This document shows positions 44,597 to 54,699 of a DNA stretch of 64,000 bases, piece after piece. The notes beneath the pieces are model-generated. The model worked only from the letters and a program-made list of their open reading frames with translations. It searched no databases and had not been told where the DNA came from. A program made the translations under genes and the position numbers. Origin of the DNA: Acanthosepion lycidas (Eukaryota; Mollusca; Cephalopoda; Sepiida; Sepiidae); contig OZ010586.1 of assembly GCA_963932145.1 (NCBI GenBank), positions 48,393,345 to 48,457,344 on the forward strand, written 5' to 3'. How positions within the stretch are numbered: the stretch's first letter is position 1; every line of letters starts with the position of its first letter.

Positions 44597-45441
44597 GGTC
44601 GCGGCGCCAAATGTGACGTTCTAACCCTTGGCTGATTCGGATGGGAATCTGGTTAGATGGGGTATCAGCTTTGTCGTTCCCAGCTCGTCTCCAACGTCTC
44701 ATTACCGAAGTAACTGCTTTGATTTCTAGTCTAACCTACCCACGTTGTGATTTGATCTTAGGTAGACGAAACCAATCAGTTGTCGGGCCGTAGTGCGAGC
44801 CGAATTCGAGTAAATGTGACACTGCACAAGTATATGTAAAAGAAAATAAAGTAACAACTCGAAAGATTCAAATGTGTTAAAAAAAGAATAACAAATATCT
44901 TTATATCTGGTTGCTGAATACAGGACTGCGTCTTTCTCCCAAACCGCTTCTATGGATACGTGACACTTTGCGTTTGTTAGGGGAGTCTTAATATCTTAAG
45001 TTGTTTTTTCAAGAAACTAGTTTTCGGTGTCTTCAGGCGATATTCGTAAAACTTGTTTTGGTGGTGTGAGTCTAAGTCGTTCTTCAAAAATAAATTGTTT
45101 TTTGGTTAGAAGTCTAAGTCGGAATGCATGGATATATTTCAGTCCGCTCCTGCAAGGCTGGTCTTCGAGCTCACAGCTCAACTCTGTCTGCTCTGTCACT
45201 CTGTCTGCGTCTGCCCAACTGCCTCTACTGCTGTCTGCTACTGTAACTCCGTTTATATGGACGCCGACCAAAACCGGGTGGGGCTCCTCGATAATTCCAA
45301 ATTCGCAATAAGGATTTTCTTTGTTTTTGGAGAGGAAAATTTATCACTTGCCATTTTTGGAAGTCCATTACTTTCTGTTTTAGAGAGGTTCTTAAGGGAA
45401 TTGTCCTCCCAAATTCTTCCTTTCTTATATTGGTATCTCAC
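44597..45441 (-). mobile_element. LTR fossil with primer-binding-site-like sequence
   Basis: On the minus strand a segment ending in CGTCACA at 44612 is followed by TTTGGCGCCGCGACC (44611-44597), which resembles a retroelement primer-binding site. That suggests a 5' LTR running down from about 45,441. The right end is a guess based on a TCACA. No internal genes follow, only 80 bp and then microsatellite. Alternatively it is a promoter: it holds TGACGTCA near 44,536 and CCAAT on both strands. Frames at 45017-45271 (-) and 45128-45628 (+) overlap here and are unassigned. Confidence 0.35.
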
Positions 45442-45649
45442 ACCAATCCCCTCAGAGGCGTCAACAGTTTTCCCTTCTTTCTCATATTTTACCTTCGCCC
45501 ATCGCTCACGTCACCATTCAGCGAATGAACGCTCGGCAGCGTGGGTGTGGCTGGTCTGGCCTCAATTTACAATTATCGCTCAAAGAAAAAAAAAATATCT
45601 TCCTTTTTCTTTTCTTTCTTTTCTATGACTAGAACCCCCACGACTCGTA

Positions 45650-46295
45650 GTGTGGTCATTAAGTCTCTATCTTAACTGAATGTCATCTGGAATTCATCAA
45701 CGAGATTTTCGTCAAGTAATCATCAGGGTGGTCAAGTGAATCTCTTTGTAACCTTAACGCCTTCGTACTTCTATCGTCAACAATCTGTCCCGGTAACAAA
45801 CTTTTATCATGTCAAGATCTGGACATAAAACAGGTGGTCCCGTTCCAAAACCAAATGATATCTCCTAAAGATAGTTAATAGTTTATTCTTTTCCTTTTTC
45901 TCTTTTCCCTTCCTTTTTCTTTGGGGTGGTCTCAGCTGAGCCTTTTTCTCGCTCGCATCCTCGACCTAATTACGATTATCTTCCAGCATTTCGTCCTGCG
46001 AGCCACTTGACCAATTTGAAATTTTCATTATTACATTGGGCAGATTGCAATCTTTTATTCGCCGCGTCATAGCATAAATTAATTCTGACAGACCCGAGAT
46101 CTTACGAATTTCCTATCTTATGCGAAAAAAAAAACAAACTTTTCTTCGGAAATGAAAATAAAATCTTTACCACTTTTCTTTTGTTAAAAAAAATAACATC
46201 GCTCAGTATGTCTTTCGTGATAGCTTCTTCTCGCCTTAAGGATTTCTCGCTTTTAATTTTCACGCTTAATTAGTTAGCCAAACGCTAAATAGTGT
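45650..46295. other. No recognisable feature
   Basis: Nothing identified. Confidence 0.4.
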
Positions 46296-46299
46296 CAAA

Positions 46300-46302
<3 letters not shown>

Positions 46303-46367
<65 letters not shown>

Positions 46368-46376
46368 GAGAGAGGA

Positions 46377-46408
<32 letters not shown>
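46303..46408. repeat. TCTA/TA/GA microsatellite
   Basis: Compound run of TCTA, TA and GA. Confidence 0.97.
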
Positions 46409-46409
<1 letters not shown>

Positions 46410-46412
<3 letters not shown>

Positions 46413-47070
46413 TGCTGTGTAATTGTTGCTTATAACATCAGTCAGCCGAACATTATTAATGCAAGGAATTCGATTCTTACTAAGTGGCCCACATATGTGA
46501 CCAAATGCCAGAATATGATTTTCTAACTTATATCAGGAAAGAACGAGGAAAACATGCATCAATAACAACCACAACAACAAAAATGAATTTAAATAGTAAT
46601 GATAATATTAGCCGAGGATTTAGATTAATTAAAGACAGGTTCCACATTCTATGACCGAACAGCCAGTACTTCTTTCAGTTGAAATTAATAAAATCTTCAT
46701 ATTTAATTTTTTTGTGTGTGTGTGGGAAATACGTTTTTCAAGACTGCTAATCGTTATTTCTCTTTCCAGTATTAATGGAGTTTCCTTCCTAATCTTTTGA
46801 AGTAGTGTGTAATGTCAACACTTCATTCGCTTGATGCTAATTTTAACCCTTGAGCTGAGAAAGCGGACTGGCTTTTTAGGTTAATGTGGCTCATGGTTTC
46901 AGGTTCATGTGTTAGTTTTTCAATCAATTTATGTTATTGAGGGTAACCACCCGTGGCATAGCCTATTCCATATCCAGTTCCCTTATCTCCGGTACTAAAA
47001 TTGTTGTAACTGATCCATACACCGATGTATTTGAAGATTTTGGCATTTATCAATTCCATATACTGAATTT
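46410..47070. other. No recognisable feature
   Basis: Mixed sequence. Part of the frame 46931-47260 runs into SINE A and is not a gene. Confidence 0.4.
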
Positions 47071-47075
47071 TTATG

Positions 47076-47262
47076 ATGACAATGGATGTTACTTAGACTG
47101 TTCTAGTTCCACGTGTCTAATGGATGTCAGTTATCAGTTATCTCCTGTTAACTTCCCTCTGAAAGTTCTCCACCGCCTTAACCGGGTATTGAACTCACAC
47201 TCTTTGGGTTTGTCACTGGATCTAGCCAACGCCTTTATCCACTGTGCCATTTGTCCTTGAGG
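47076..47262 (-). mobile_element. SINE A head, minus strand, joined to PLE-1 3' UTR
   Basis: From tcctcaaggacaaatggcac at 47262 down through ggataaaggcg, the B-box-like gagttcaatacc and acacgtggaactagaacagt, then truncated. It directly continues the PLE-1 UTR at 47263-47437 in the same orientation. Confidence 0.8.
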
Positions 47263-47437
47263 ATGAATTTCTAGGTATTATAAACCTAATGTCATCAGCA
47301 ACCATTTTTACCAGTGCTCATATTGCAATTTTGCTGTTATCATTCCATTTTTTTTTACCAGAGCTCATATTGCAACTTTGTTATCAGTGCTTTTCTCTGG
47401 CACTCCTTATTACTGGTTCCCATATTGTATTTAAAAA
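47263..47437 (-). mobile_element. PLE-1 3' UTR fragment, minus strand
   Basis: The reverse complement reads aatacaatatgggaaccagt, taataaggagtgccagagaa, two TTGCAATATGAGC near-repeats and gttgctgatgacattagg, matching 4,130-4,275. Only the last codons and the UTR remain. Confidence 0.85.
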
Positions 47438-47628
47438 CATGGCACGTGGAACTAGAACAGTCTACCCCAGTGAGCTAAATAAAGGGCTCAGTTCGACATT
47501 CCAACCACCTGAAGAAGGCCGGAGCGTACAACGGCCGAAACGTTGTAATAAAGATGAAGACAATAGTCCGAATAATGTAAATAATATACATAATACCTCA
47601 TCTCAGAAATATAGACAGATACAAAAAA
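47438..47628 (+). mobile_element. SINE A tail, plus strand, abutting PLE-1 in inverted orientation
   Basis: It starts acatggcacgtggaactaga and contains the CTGAAGA...GAAACG block and the end phrase cagaaatatagacagata followed by A-rich sequence. It lies head to head with the minus-strand PLE-1 piece, giving an inverted arrangement. Confidence 0.82.
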
Positions 47629-47930
47629 AAACTAGCGAAAAGGAATGAAGAAGAATGAAAAAGAAGGCAAATAAAATAAAATAAATAAAAAAACGTAAGA
47701 AAATATTAATTCGGAAATGGATTAGCTTACAGTCGTTAAATGAGATGGTGAACGGCTTCAAATATCACTACTGTCCTTGGAAAATGCAATAATCCACTTC
47801 ATCTACTAGATTAAAGCAAGGATAACCTGTCCCATATAGTCAAAAATCAATCGTTATCTCTTCTTTTATCATCATAAGCTTATGTCATTGATAATCGCGT
47901 ATTACTAATGTCAGCCGTTTTCCTAATTCA
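47629..47930. other. No recognisable feature
   Basis: A-rich spacer. Confidence 0.4.
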
Positions 47931-48261
47931 GTGTTTCTCAACCTTTTTCACTTCATGGTGCATTTGTCGAATAACTAAAACTCTGAGGCGCATTTTAAAT
48001 TTTAATTCGGAAAAATAAGTCCTGAATTTTGAAAATAGGAAAATAGGAAAATAATAAAGAAGTCTCCTGAAATAAACATTTATTTTTAAGACATTATGTT
48101 GCTTCGTGTCTCTAGCTTTTTAAAATTAAAGTTTTTCTTTTTAATATAAAAATAATTCATAAATTACTCTTTTGTTATCCTGGCTACCTTTCTTGGCGCA
48201 TTAATGCACCTGGGTGCATTAATGCACCTGGGGGCACCGGTTGAGAAACTTTGTCCTTATT
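47931..48261. mobile_element. hAT-type MITE
   Basis: 315 bp (47939-48253) with terminal inverted repeats CAGTGTTTCTCAACC and GGTTGAGAAACTTTG (13 of 15 match), flanked by 8-bp direct repeats tcctaatt and tccttatt (7 of 8). These ends and an 8-bp duplication are typical of hAT transposons. An internal 16-bp duplication (gcattaatgcacctgg) lies at about 48,198-48,230. No transposase. Confidence 0.85.
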
Positions 48262-48860
48262 TCTCCTGGTTCGCAGTTATCAGTGATGTAAGTGTAGTTT
48301 CAAACTTGACATGTGTAAATAGAAAAAAAAAATACTGGTAACTGAAGTCAAGGATTGAGTTGAAACTGTATTTATATTATAAACACAATATGCCTCCAAA
48401 AATGATAAAAGTCAATATTTTTCGATTAAAAAAATGTCGTGAGTAGATGAAGGTCTAGTAGAATGCTAATCTACAGAATTATTAAATAAATTCATTTTTG
48501 TATTTTTACGAACGGAGCCGTTAATTTAAGTAGTTCTCCGCCATTTTTCTTTTTCTCTGTTTTCTGTATTTCTGTTTTACTTAGTCACTTCTTCCAATAT
48601 TTCATTCTTTCATTTTCAAACTACATTCAATGATGCTTTCCTTGCCATATTTGTTTTCAATTTCTTTTCTCTTTCTCTGTGATTCCAAATTTGAATTTAT
48701 TTAGCTTTCTTTTCACTTTTCCGTTACTTTCCTGACCACTTCGCATTTCGAGGAGATTCCGTTTTATTTTCAATTTTGCCTCCTTAAAAATTTTGCTACG
48801 GGCTTTGAAGCAATTGCCAATGTTGTGAAATACAAACAGTGAAAGATACATTACAACTGT
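48262..48860. other. No recognisable feature
   Basis: AT-rich sequence grading into the purine tract. Confidence 0.4.
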
Positions 48861-48884
48861 CTCTCAAGAAAGGTGGGATTGCGG

Positions 48885-49800
48885 GGTAAAAAAAAAGAAG
48901 AGGAAAGAAACGAGGAAGAAGAAAGGAAATCGAAAAAGAAAAGAAAAAAAGAATCAAAACGAATAACAAAAAGGAAGGGGAGGGTAAGACATGTAAAAGA
49001 TAGAAGGTTAATAAGAATGAAAGAAAAGAAATTGGAGCCCGACGATGAAATAAGTAAAAAATACTAAAGAGGAAAGCAAAAAAAAAAAAAAAAAAAAAGC
49101 GAGAGTAGAAACAGAAAGATAAAAAGAGGAAAGAAGAAAGGAGGAGAAAAACAAAGAACAGAAGCAAACAAGAACGGCAGAAAAAAAGTAGAGAGTGATA
49201 AGTAAAAGAGAGAGTGAAAGAAAGGAAAAAGAAGAAGGAGAAAAATAAGAAGGAAAAGAAAATAAAGAAACAAATGAACAATAGAAAGAAAGAAAGAAAG
49301 AAAGAAAGAATGAATGACGTAAGCAATGACAAAGAAAGACTGAAGAATAAAGGAAGGGGAAAGAGAATGACAAAAGAAAAAGAAAGTAATAGATATAAAG
49401 GAAGAAGATCGGAATAAATAAAAAGAAAAGAAAACTAAAGAAAAGGTAAGTGGAATGAAAAAGAAGACGGCGAAAAACGAAGGAAAATTTAAAAAAAGAA
49501 ACAGAAAAGAAATGAAAAATAAAAAGCAAAGAAAAAAAAGAAAGAAGAAAAATGAAAGAAAACAAAGACGATAAGAAGAGAACAAGACATATAAAAAAAA
49601 AAACAAAGAAAAGAAAAAAGGAATAGAAAAGAAGAATAAAAATTTTAAAAAGGAAGAAGAAATCAGTTAGAAAGAAGATAAAAGAGAGGTCAACGCTCTT
49701 GAAGAGAAAATGTAATAAAAATAGTAAATAAAATAAAGATAAAAAATAAAAAAGAAAAGGGAGAAAGAGAAGATAAAAGAAAAAGTGAAAATAAAAAGAA
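48885..49800 (+). repeat. Purine-rich (GAAA/GAAG) tract
   Basis: About 0.9 kb almost entirely of A and G on this strand, irregular rather than a clean microsatellite, including a 20-A run near 49,079. It is a degraded counterpart of the pyrimidine tract at 7.8-9.7 kb. The long Phe/Ser/Leu frames on the minus strand (up to 296 codons) are composition artefacts. Confidence 0.92.
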
Positions 49801-50172
49801 ATCGATGTGAGGAATGAATGAGATCCATATTCTTTAAGGAATTGAAGAATTATGAAAGATGATTCAAGTGTTACTTTATTCTGATTGTATCTTTTCATGG
49901 CCTCCAGTCAGCTGTTGTTTACACTTGTTTTGTGTCTCTGTTTGTATAGTTGTTGTGGCACTGTAATGACCATTGTTCAAAACAGCTTCTTCTATTGTTT
50001 CTTGGCATCTAGCGTGTCCTTTATCCATACTACGCGAAATTTCGGTCGCGTGTCTCTGCCATTGTCACACGGTGCCGTTCCGGTTTTGAAGGACATTTTC
50101 TAACAGGATTCGACAAATGCAGCAATTGCTCTTTGCTGGGAATAAGTTATTTTTTTCTTTTATTTTCTTTAA
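49801..50172. other. No recognisable feature
   Basis: The frame 49885-50103 shows no domain. Confidence 0.4.
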
Positions 50173-50430
50173 TTGTGTGTGTGTGTGTGTGTGTGAATTT
50201 TAAAGTAGATGAAAGTGGTTTGTCAGGCAGAAGAAAAAGTCAGTATTAAGAAGAAGAAGAAGGAGGAGGAGGAGGAGAAGAAGAAGAAGGGGGAGGAGAA
50301 GAAGAAGAAGAAGAAGAAGGAGGAGAAGAAGAAGAAGAAGAAGAAGAAGAAGAAGGAGGAGGAGGAGGAGAAGAAGAAGAAGGAGGAGGAGGAGGAGAAG
50401 AAGAAGAAGAAGAAGAAGAAGAAGCATGAT
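50173..50430 (+). repeat. GT and GAA/GGA microsatellites
   Basis: GT run at 50174-50194 and (GAA)n with GGA interruptions at 50245-50425. They sit just beyond the 3' end of a minus-strand LINE alpha copy. Confidence 0.97.
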
Positions 50431-50464
50431 AAAATAGGGACGGTTAAACCATGAATTGTGCAAA

Positions 50465-50905
50465 TGGCTTTCCTATAACCAGATTTTCTTCTCTCAGTTG
50501 TATCTCTTCAGGACGTGGCGATTATGGCTCTCCACAACCTCCTATCCATTGCAGCTCTTTGCAACGCTTGCCCCTTTGTTAAGAAACCTACCTTCTGTTC
50601 AGCCACCTATTTGTCAGCTAGATGGATCGTTGCTTTTGTCTATTCCTTTTGCCTTCAGTATATCCTGTGAGTATAAAATTTTCCAAGTCATCTTTCCTCG
50701 TGAGATGTCCGGGAAATTTCATGTCTTTTTCTGATTCTAGGCAGGTGCCTTTTTTGTTTCCATAAGATCTCTTCATTGCTTACGCACTCCGTTCATGTCA
50801 TCCTCAGTATCTTTCTGTAGAATCACATTTATGTTGCCTCAAGTCTTCCCTTTATCTGTGAGAGTGGATTGTCCAGTATTCATTGCCATATAAGATGAAT
50901 GATAA
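50465..50905 (-). mobile_element. LINE alpha (RTE-like) 3' end, minus strand
   Basis: Minus-strand pieces read PLSQIKGRLEAT, WFYRKILRM, FPGHLTRKDDLENFILTGY, TEGKRNRQKQRS and QRAAMDRRLWRAIIATS, the C-terminal region of an RTE-like endonuclease/reverse-transcriptase protein. Several frame changes. The same family is at 58.3-59.4 kb, where the ending is DTWGAIIADLLKDHGT. Confidence 0.78.
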
Positions 50906-51059
50906 CATATAACAATTCATTAACCTTTACTTTATTTCTAAATAAATTTCCTGTTTCTTAATACTTTACTTAGCTTTTGGGATACATATTTTGCTATTAC
51001 AATGTGCTTCTCGATTTCAGTGTTGCATTTTACTTCCGCAGTTAAAACATTTTCTGGAT

Positions 51060-51418
51060 ATGTCTATATTTCTGAGATAAGGTATTGTAATTATTTATAT
51101 TGTTCGGACTATTATCCTCATCTTTATTGCAATATTCACGACGTTTCGGCCGTTGTACGTTCCGGGCTTCTTCAGGCGCTTGGAATTTTGAACTGAAACC
51201 TTTATGTCATCCAATTGTTCTAGTTCCACGTGCTATGCCTCTTCCGAATGTCTCAGTTATCTCCTTTTAACTCAAATTGGGGTGAAACGCTTTAAAAAAA
51301 AAAAACTCTTCAAGTTTTTGTTCACCACTGCAATAGCCAGGTATTGAACTCACAATTCTTTGGTTCAATTCAATGAATCCAACCACCTCTTTAATCCACT
51401 GGACCATATATCCTTGAG
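51060..51418 (-). mobile_element. SINE A, minus strand, joined to PLE-1 3' UTR
   Basis: From tcctcaaggatatatggtcc at 51418, through a B-box-like gagttcaatacc and the CTGAAG...GAAACGTCGTG block near 51,170-51,130, to the end phrase cagaaatatagacata near 51,060. It follows PLE-1 in the same orientation, as at 47.26 kb. Confidence 0.82.
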
Positions 51419-51424
51419 GATACC

Positions 51425-51645
51425 AGCGCACGATTTTTGGGACTTATAAACTTAATGTCTTTGTAACATTTTTTTTTTTTTTTTGCCAGGGCTCATATTG
51501 CAATTTTGTTGTTGTTATTATTATTTTTCTTTAGCACTCTGTATTACTCGTTCCTGTATTGTATTCATTTCTATGCTTGGCCGGCTTAGGAAATTTGTGT
51601 GGCCTTTCCATATGCGCTGATGTATTAGATTGGAAAGAAATGGCT
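51425..51645 (-). mobile_element. PLE-1 C-terminus and 3' UTR, minus strand
   Basis: The translation has HTNFLSRPSIEMNTIQERVI (RGHKNLLSRPSIEINTI in the 4-kb copy), followed by a UTR with TTGCAATATGAGC and cattaagtttataa. A 15-T run interrupts the UTR. It is truncated at the 5' side near 51,645. Confidence 0.82.
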
Positions 51646-51649
51646 GTTG

Positions 51650-52325
51650 CATTTTTAACACTAGAATTTTTTGCAACATCTGACGCCTGTTGAAAATTCT
51701 CACAGTATTTAGCATTGTTGAAGTTATCGCTAACATTTTTTGTCGAGATTTACAAACTTTACGTTTCGTTCAATTTCGCATACCTATCGTTACAATTTGA
51801 ATAAGCTGATTTGTTTTGAAAAATACTTTGACAAAAACCCTACTTCAATGTTTAATAATTTCTTTAATTATATGGGACTTCATGGTAAACAATATTTTTA
51901 AGAAAATTTCTTTTTTTTTCCTTTTTTCTTTTTAACAGTAAAGAATAAATTCTTAAGATTTCTTACTCTTGGGCATGCAGTATACAATTGGCTATGCGTA
52001 AATAATTCTTTCTGGAGACAAATTCTAACTTTTTGAAACGTTTGACCATGTGATTTGTTTATAGCTCTCGCAAACGCAGGGTGGATTGAAAACTTAAAGA
52101 AAAGTATGTAAAAAAAATAATTACATTTTTATTAAATAAGTATTTGTTATTTTAATCATTAAATTGTTTTTAAAATAGTGGGAGTATTTTGTATGTTTAA
52201 TAATAAAACTTTTAATTTTCACCCCCAAAATTATGAAAATTTATTGAGGAGGAACTCTGATAAGTTGAGAGGCTGCTAGATAATGAAAGGCCCACTGACC
52301 ATTAATTCATGATGATGTTTTATGA
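51650..52325. other. No recognisable feature
   Basis: AT-rich spacer with no repeat recognised. Confidence 0.4.
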
Positions 52326-52331
52326 TATAAA

Positions 52332-52333
<2 letters not shown>

Positions 52334-52387
<54 letters not shown>

Positions 52388-52711
52388 CACCCGACTAAAA
52401 CTAACTCTACTTTATACCCCAACTTACTTGTTTGCACTTTTTCACAAGAACTGGTTTCGACTGTTCAATGTATGGCTATTTTAGAGGGGGTGATGGACGG
52501 AGTAACGAAAGTCACGGAATTTTATATATAAATGACCGATTTAAGGGTATGTTATGGGGTCCACCCCTTTTTGATATAAGTGGACTCGACCAAAGTGTTA
52601 CTCGGACTGCTGCCGTTAAATACCCACAGTCAGTCAGAATATAGGGAGAGTGAGAGAGATTGGGAGAGTGAGCAGAGATTGTGATTGAGTTGGAGGTAGA
52701 GTAATAGGAAG

Positions 52712-52805
<94 letters not shown>
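52334..52805. repeat. Two TA microsatellites around an unassigned segment
   Basis: TA at 52334-52385 and 52717-52802. The segment between has an open frame, 52432-52644, with YGYFRGGDGRSNESHGILY and LDQSVTRTAAVKYP. It has no clear gene signal and I recognise no family. Confidence 0.7.
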
Positions 52806-52835
52806 CGAAATGGACAAAGTCCGACAATTTATTTA

Positions 52836-53338
52836 TTAAAGACATTTTTATGTTTAACGTTCTTTTTATAGATACAAGTATTTAAGTAAATGCTCTGTTT
52901 ATAATAAACAGTATTAAATAACATTTACCGGCCTGAATGTCCGATAAATTTTCATAGAAAATATTCGTTCTTTGACAGGAATCGAACCTGCATCCTATAC
53001 GGAACCGTCATTTCGTAATATATGACGTCATTTGTTTACATTTGATACGCCATGAGCAGTTATGAATATTCGAGATTCATGGAAGATTGAAGTTTATAAG
53101 CAGTAAAAATTCGACCTTGCCTACCGAACGCTTCTTTGTAGCCTAACGGTAAGGCACGTCAGCGTAAATGACGGTTCCGTATAGGATGCAGATTCGAATC
53201 CTGTCAAAGAACGAATATTTTCTATGAAAATTTCTCGGACATTCAGGCAGGTAAATGTTATTTAATACTGTTTATTATAAATAGAGCATTTACTTAAATA
53301 CTTGTATCTATAAAAAGAACGTTAAACATAAAAATGTC

Positions 53339-53342
<4 letters not shown>
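52836..53342. mobile_element. Inverted repeat of a tRNA-derived element
   Basis: Left arm 52836-53013 and right arm 53166-53342 are near-identical inverted copies (about 178 bp each). Each includes a T-arm-like segment and the tail phrase attcaggc(a/c)ggtaaatgt. Outer ends run into TA microsatellites on both sides. A third, partial copy is at 34,216-34,302, also between TA runs. This looks like a SINE-type family inserted in or spawning TA repeats, with two copies in opposite orientation. Confidence 0.7.
53132..53212 (+). tRNA. tRNA-like cloverleaf, probably the head of a SINE
   Basis: The segment folds as a tRNA: acceptor TTCTTTG (53132-53138) pairs perfectly with CAAAGAA (53205-53211). D arm is GCC...GGC. 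The anticodon stem CGTCA/TGACG is perfect with a 7-base loop gcgtaaa, which would place GTA as anticodon. There is a long variable region, then T arm gcaga-ttcgaat-cctgt. Base 33 is C, not the usual T, and one T-stem pair is mismatched. It is part of the repeat at 52836-53342, so a functional tRNA gene is unlikely. Confidence 0.5.

Positions 53343-53406
<64 letters not shown>
53343..53406. repeat. TA microsatellite
   Basis: About 60 bp of TA at the end of the inverted repeat. Confidence 0.98.
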
Positions 53407-53411
<5 letters not shown>

Positions 53412-53520
53412 CTTATCTTTAATTCTTGCGTTTGTCATCTATTGGAGACCGAATTTCATCTCGGAATCCACAACAGGGTACTTTTTCATTATTGTAAAAT
53501 AACCACTCATTTTTATCTTA

Positions 53521-53600
53521 TTAGGTTGGTGCAAAAATAATGTCGTTTTCTCAAATAAAGTTGAACGTCAAAAAACGACATTATTTCTGCACCAAACTAA
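53521..53600. mobile_element. Mariner-type MITE 4
   Basis: 80-bp element with ends ttaggttggtgcaaaaataa and ttatttctgcaccaaactaa, TA on both sides (53519-53520, 53601-53602). Arms are shorter and less symmetrical than in MITE 3. Confidence 0.9.
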
Positions 53601-53689
53601 TATAATCTATTTTCTTTCTATGTGGATTACTACATATCAGAAAGCGAAAATTTGGTATAGATTTTATTCTTTTAAACTATCCTTTAATC

Positions 53690-54194
53690 TGACCCATATC
53701 AGACACTGTATGCTGCATGAATTTAAAAAAAAAAATTCTTCGGAAATGAAACCGACAAGAAATACTCATGATATCTCTAGACATGAAGTTTTTAAGTATC
53801 TGGACATGTCAACTATGGTTCGGCTAGTTTTGATTTGGAATGCTTTCTCTTGTAGATTTCTTTCGATCTGGTGACCCATTCTGTTAATAATGAGATTCTG
53901 CATATTGTAGGCGATGAATACTCTTATACAAACGTCATCAGAATTAACAAAGGGGTTCAATACAATTATCACTTATATCATAAAACAACTTCATGAATTA
54001 TTGGTCAACAGGTCCTTCATCATCTAGCGGCTTCTCAACTTATCAGAGTTCCTCCTCAGAGAAGGAAAGATTATTGAACCTTTGCTGGTTATAATCATCG
54101 ACGGTGATGAAACGTGGGTTCTCTATAATTGCATCCAAAGGAAGCGACAATCCATCTTCAAACCAGGATTATACCCGGGAAAAACATTATTCTG

Positions 54195-54227
<33 letters not shown>

Positions 54228-54405
54228 GGCATCATCGGATATCATGAAGTAATAATTCTTCCTCCAAAGTTAATGTAGATACGTATTGTTGTCAAATGGG
54301 AGCACTGCACAAAAATCTGCCGAAAATGCGCACATCATTGGTTAATACGAAAGGCGTGTTGCACTTACATGATCAGGCAAGGTCACACATTGATCGAGTT
54401 ACCCA
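53690..54405 (+). mobile_element. Mariner transposase, decayed near-full-length copy
   Basis: Pieces along one strand: LTHIRHCMLHEFKKKNSSE (N-terminal helix-turn-helix), NTLIQTSSELTKGFNTIITY and KQLHELLVNRSF (linker), DGDETWVLYNCIQRKRQS (first catalytic Asp region, TGDE in relatives), PPKVNVD, LHKNLPKMR, SLVNTKGVLHLHDQARSH (second Asp region, HDNARPH in relatives). Multiple stops and frameshifts, a 30-T run at 54,199-54,226. It is cut off by a LINE beta tail at about 54,408, so the last Asp is lost. Confidence 0.8.
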
Positions 54406-54407
54406 GA

Positions 54408-54600
54408 TTTTTTTTAATCAATTCACCCAAGTAAACACATAATATCACTAAGATGCAAGGGGCTACTGGGAGTGAAAGAGAATGAAAAAGACTTGAGGGG
54501 AAACCGGGAGCCCAACCATAAACATGAAACAATGGATAACACTCTACTCTTGTTCAAAAGACTGAAGAGAAGTGCAACCGGACGATAGGCAAACCTATCT
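54408..54600 (-). mobile_element. LINE beta 3' tail, minus strand
   Basis: The minus strand ends tacttgggtgaattgattaa followed by A-rich sequence (tttttttt at 54,409 on plus). It interrupts the mariner copy, so it inserted later. Confidence 0.6.
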
Positions 54601-54699
54601 TGTCATATCGTGAAAAAAAAGTCAATTATGTATAGCATGATACTGAAAGATTATACGGTATTGACTGCAAAGGATGATAACAGTAAGCTAATATTATAT

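Noticed and set aside
45128-45628. 166-codon ATG frame as a gene
   Set aside because: No recognisable domain, overlapped by an equally open frame on the other strand, and located in a suspected LTR.
49008-49898. Minus-strand frame of 296 codons rich in Phe, Leu and Ser
   Set aside because: It is the pyrimidine strand of a purine-rich tract; stop codons are depleted by composition alone.
50200-50463. Poly-Leu and poly-Lys/Glu proteins at 50.2 and 59.4 kb
   Set aside because: They are products of GAA/GGA microsatellites.
52432-52644. Gene between two TA microsatellites
   Set aside because: Short, no ATG context or splice signal, no recognised family.
53132-53212. Functional tyrosine tRNA gene
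   Set aside because: The cloverleaf is good, but base 33 is not T, the T stem has a mismatch, and the sequence is part of a dispersed inverted repeat.
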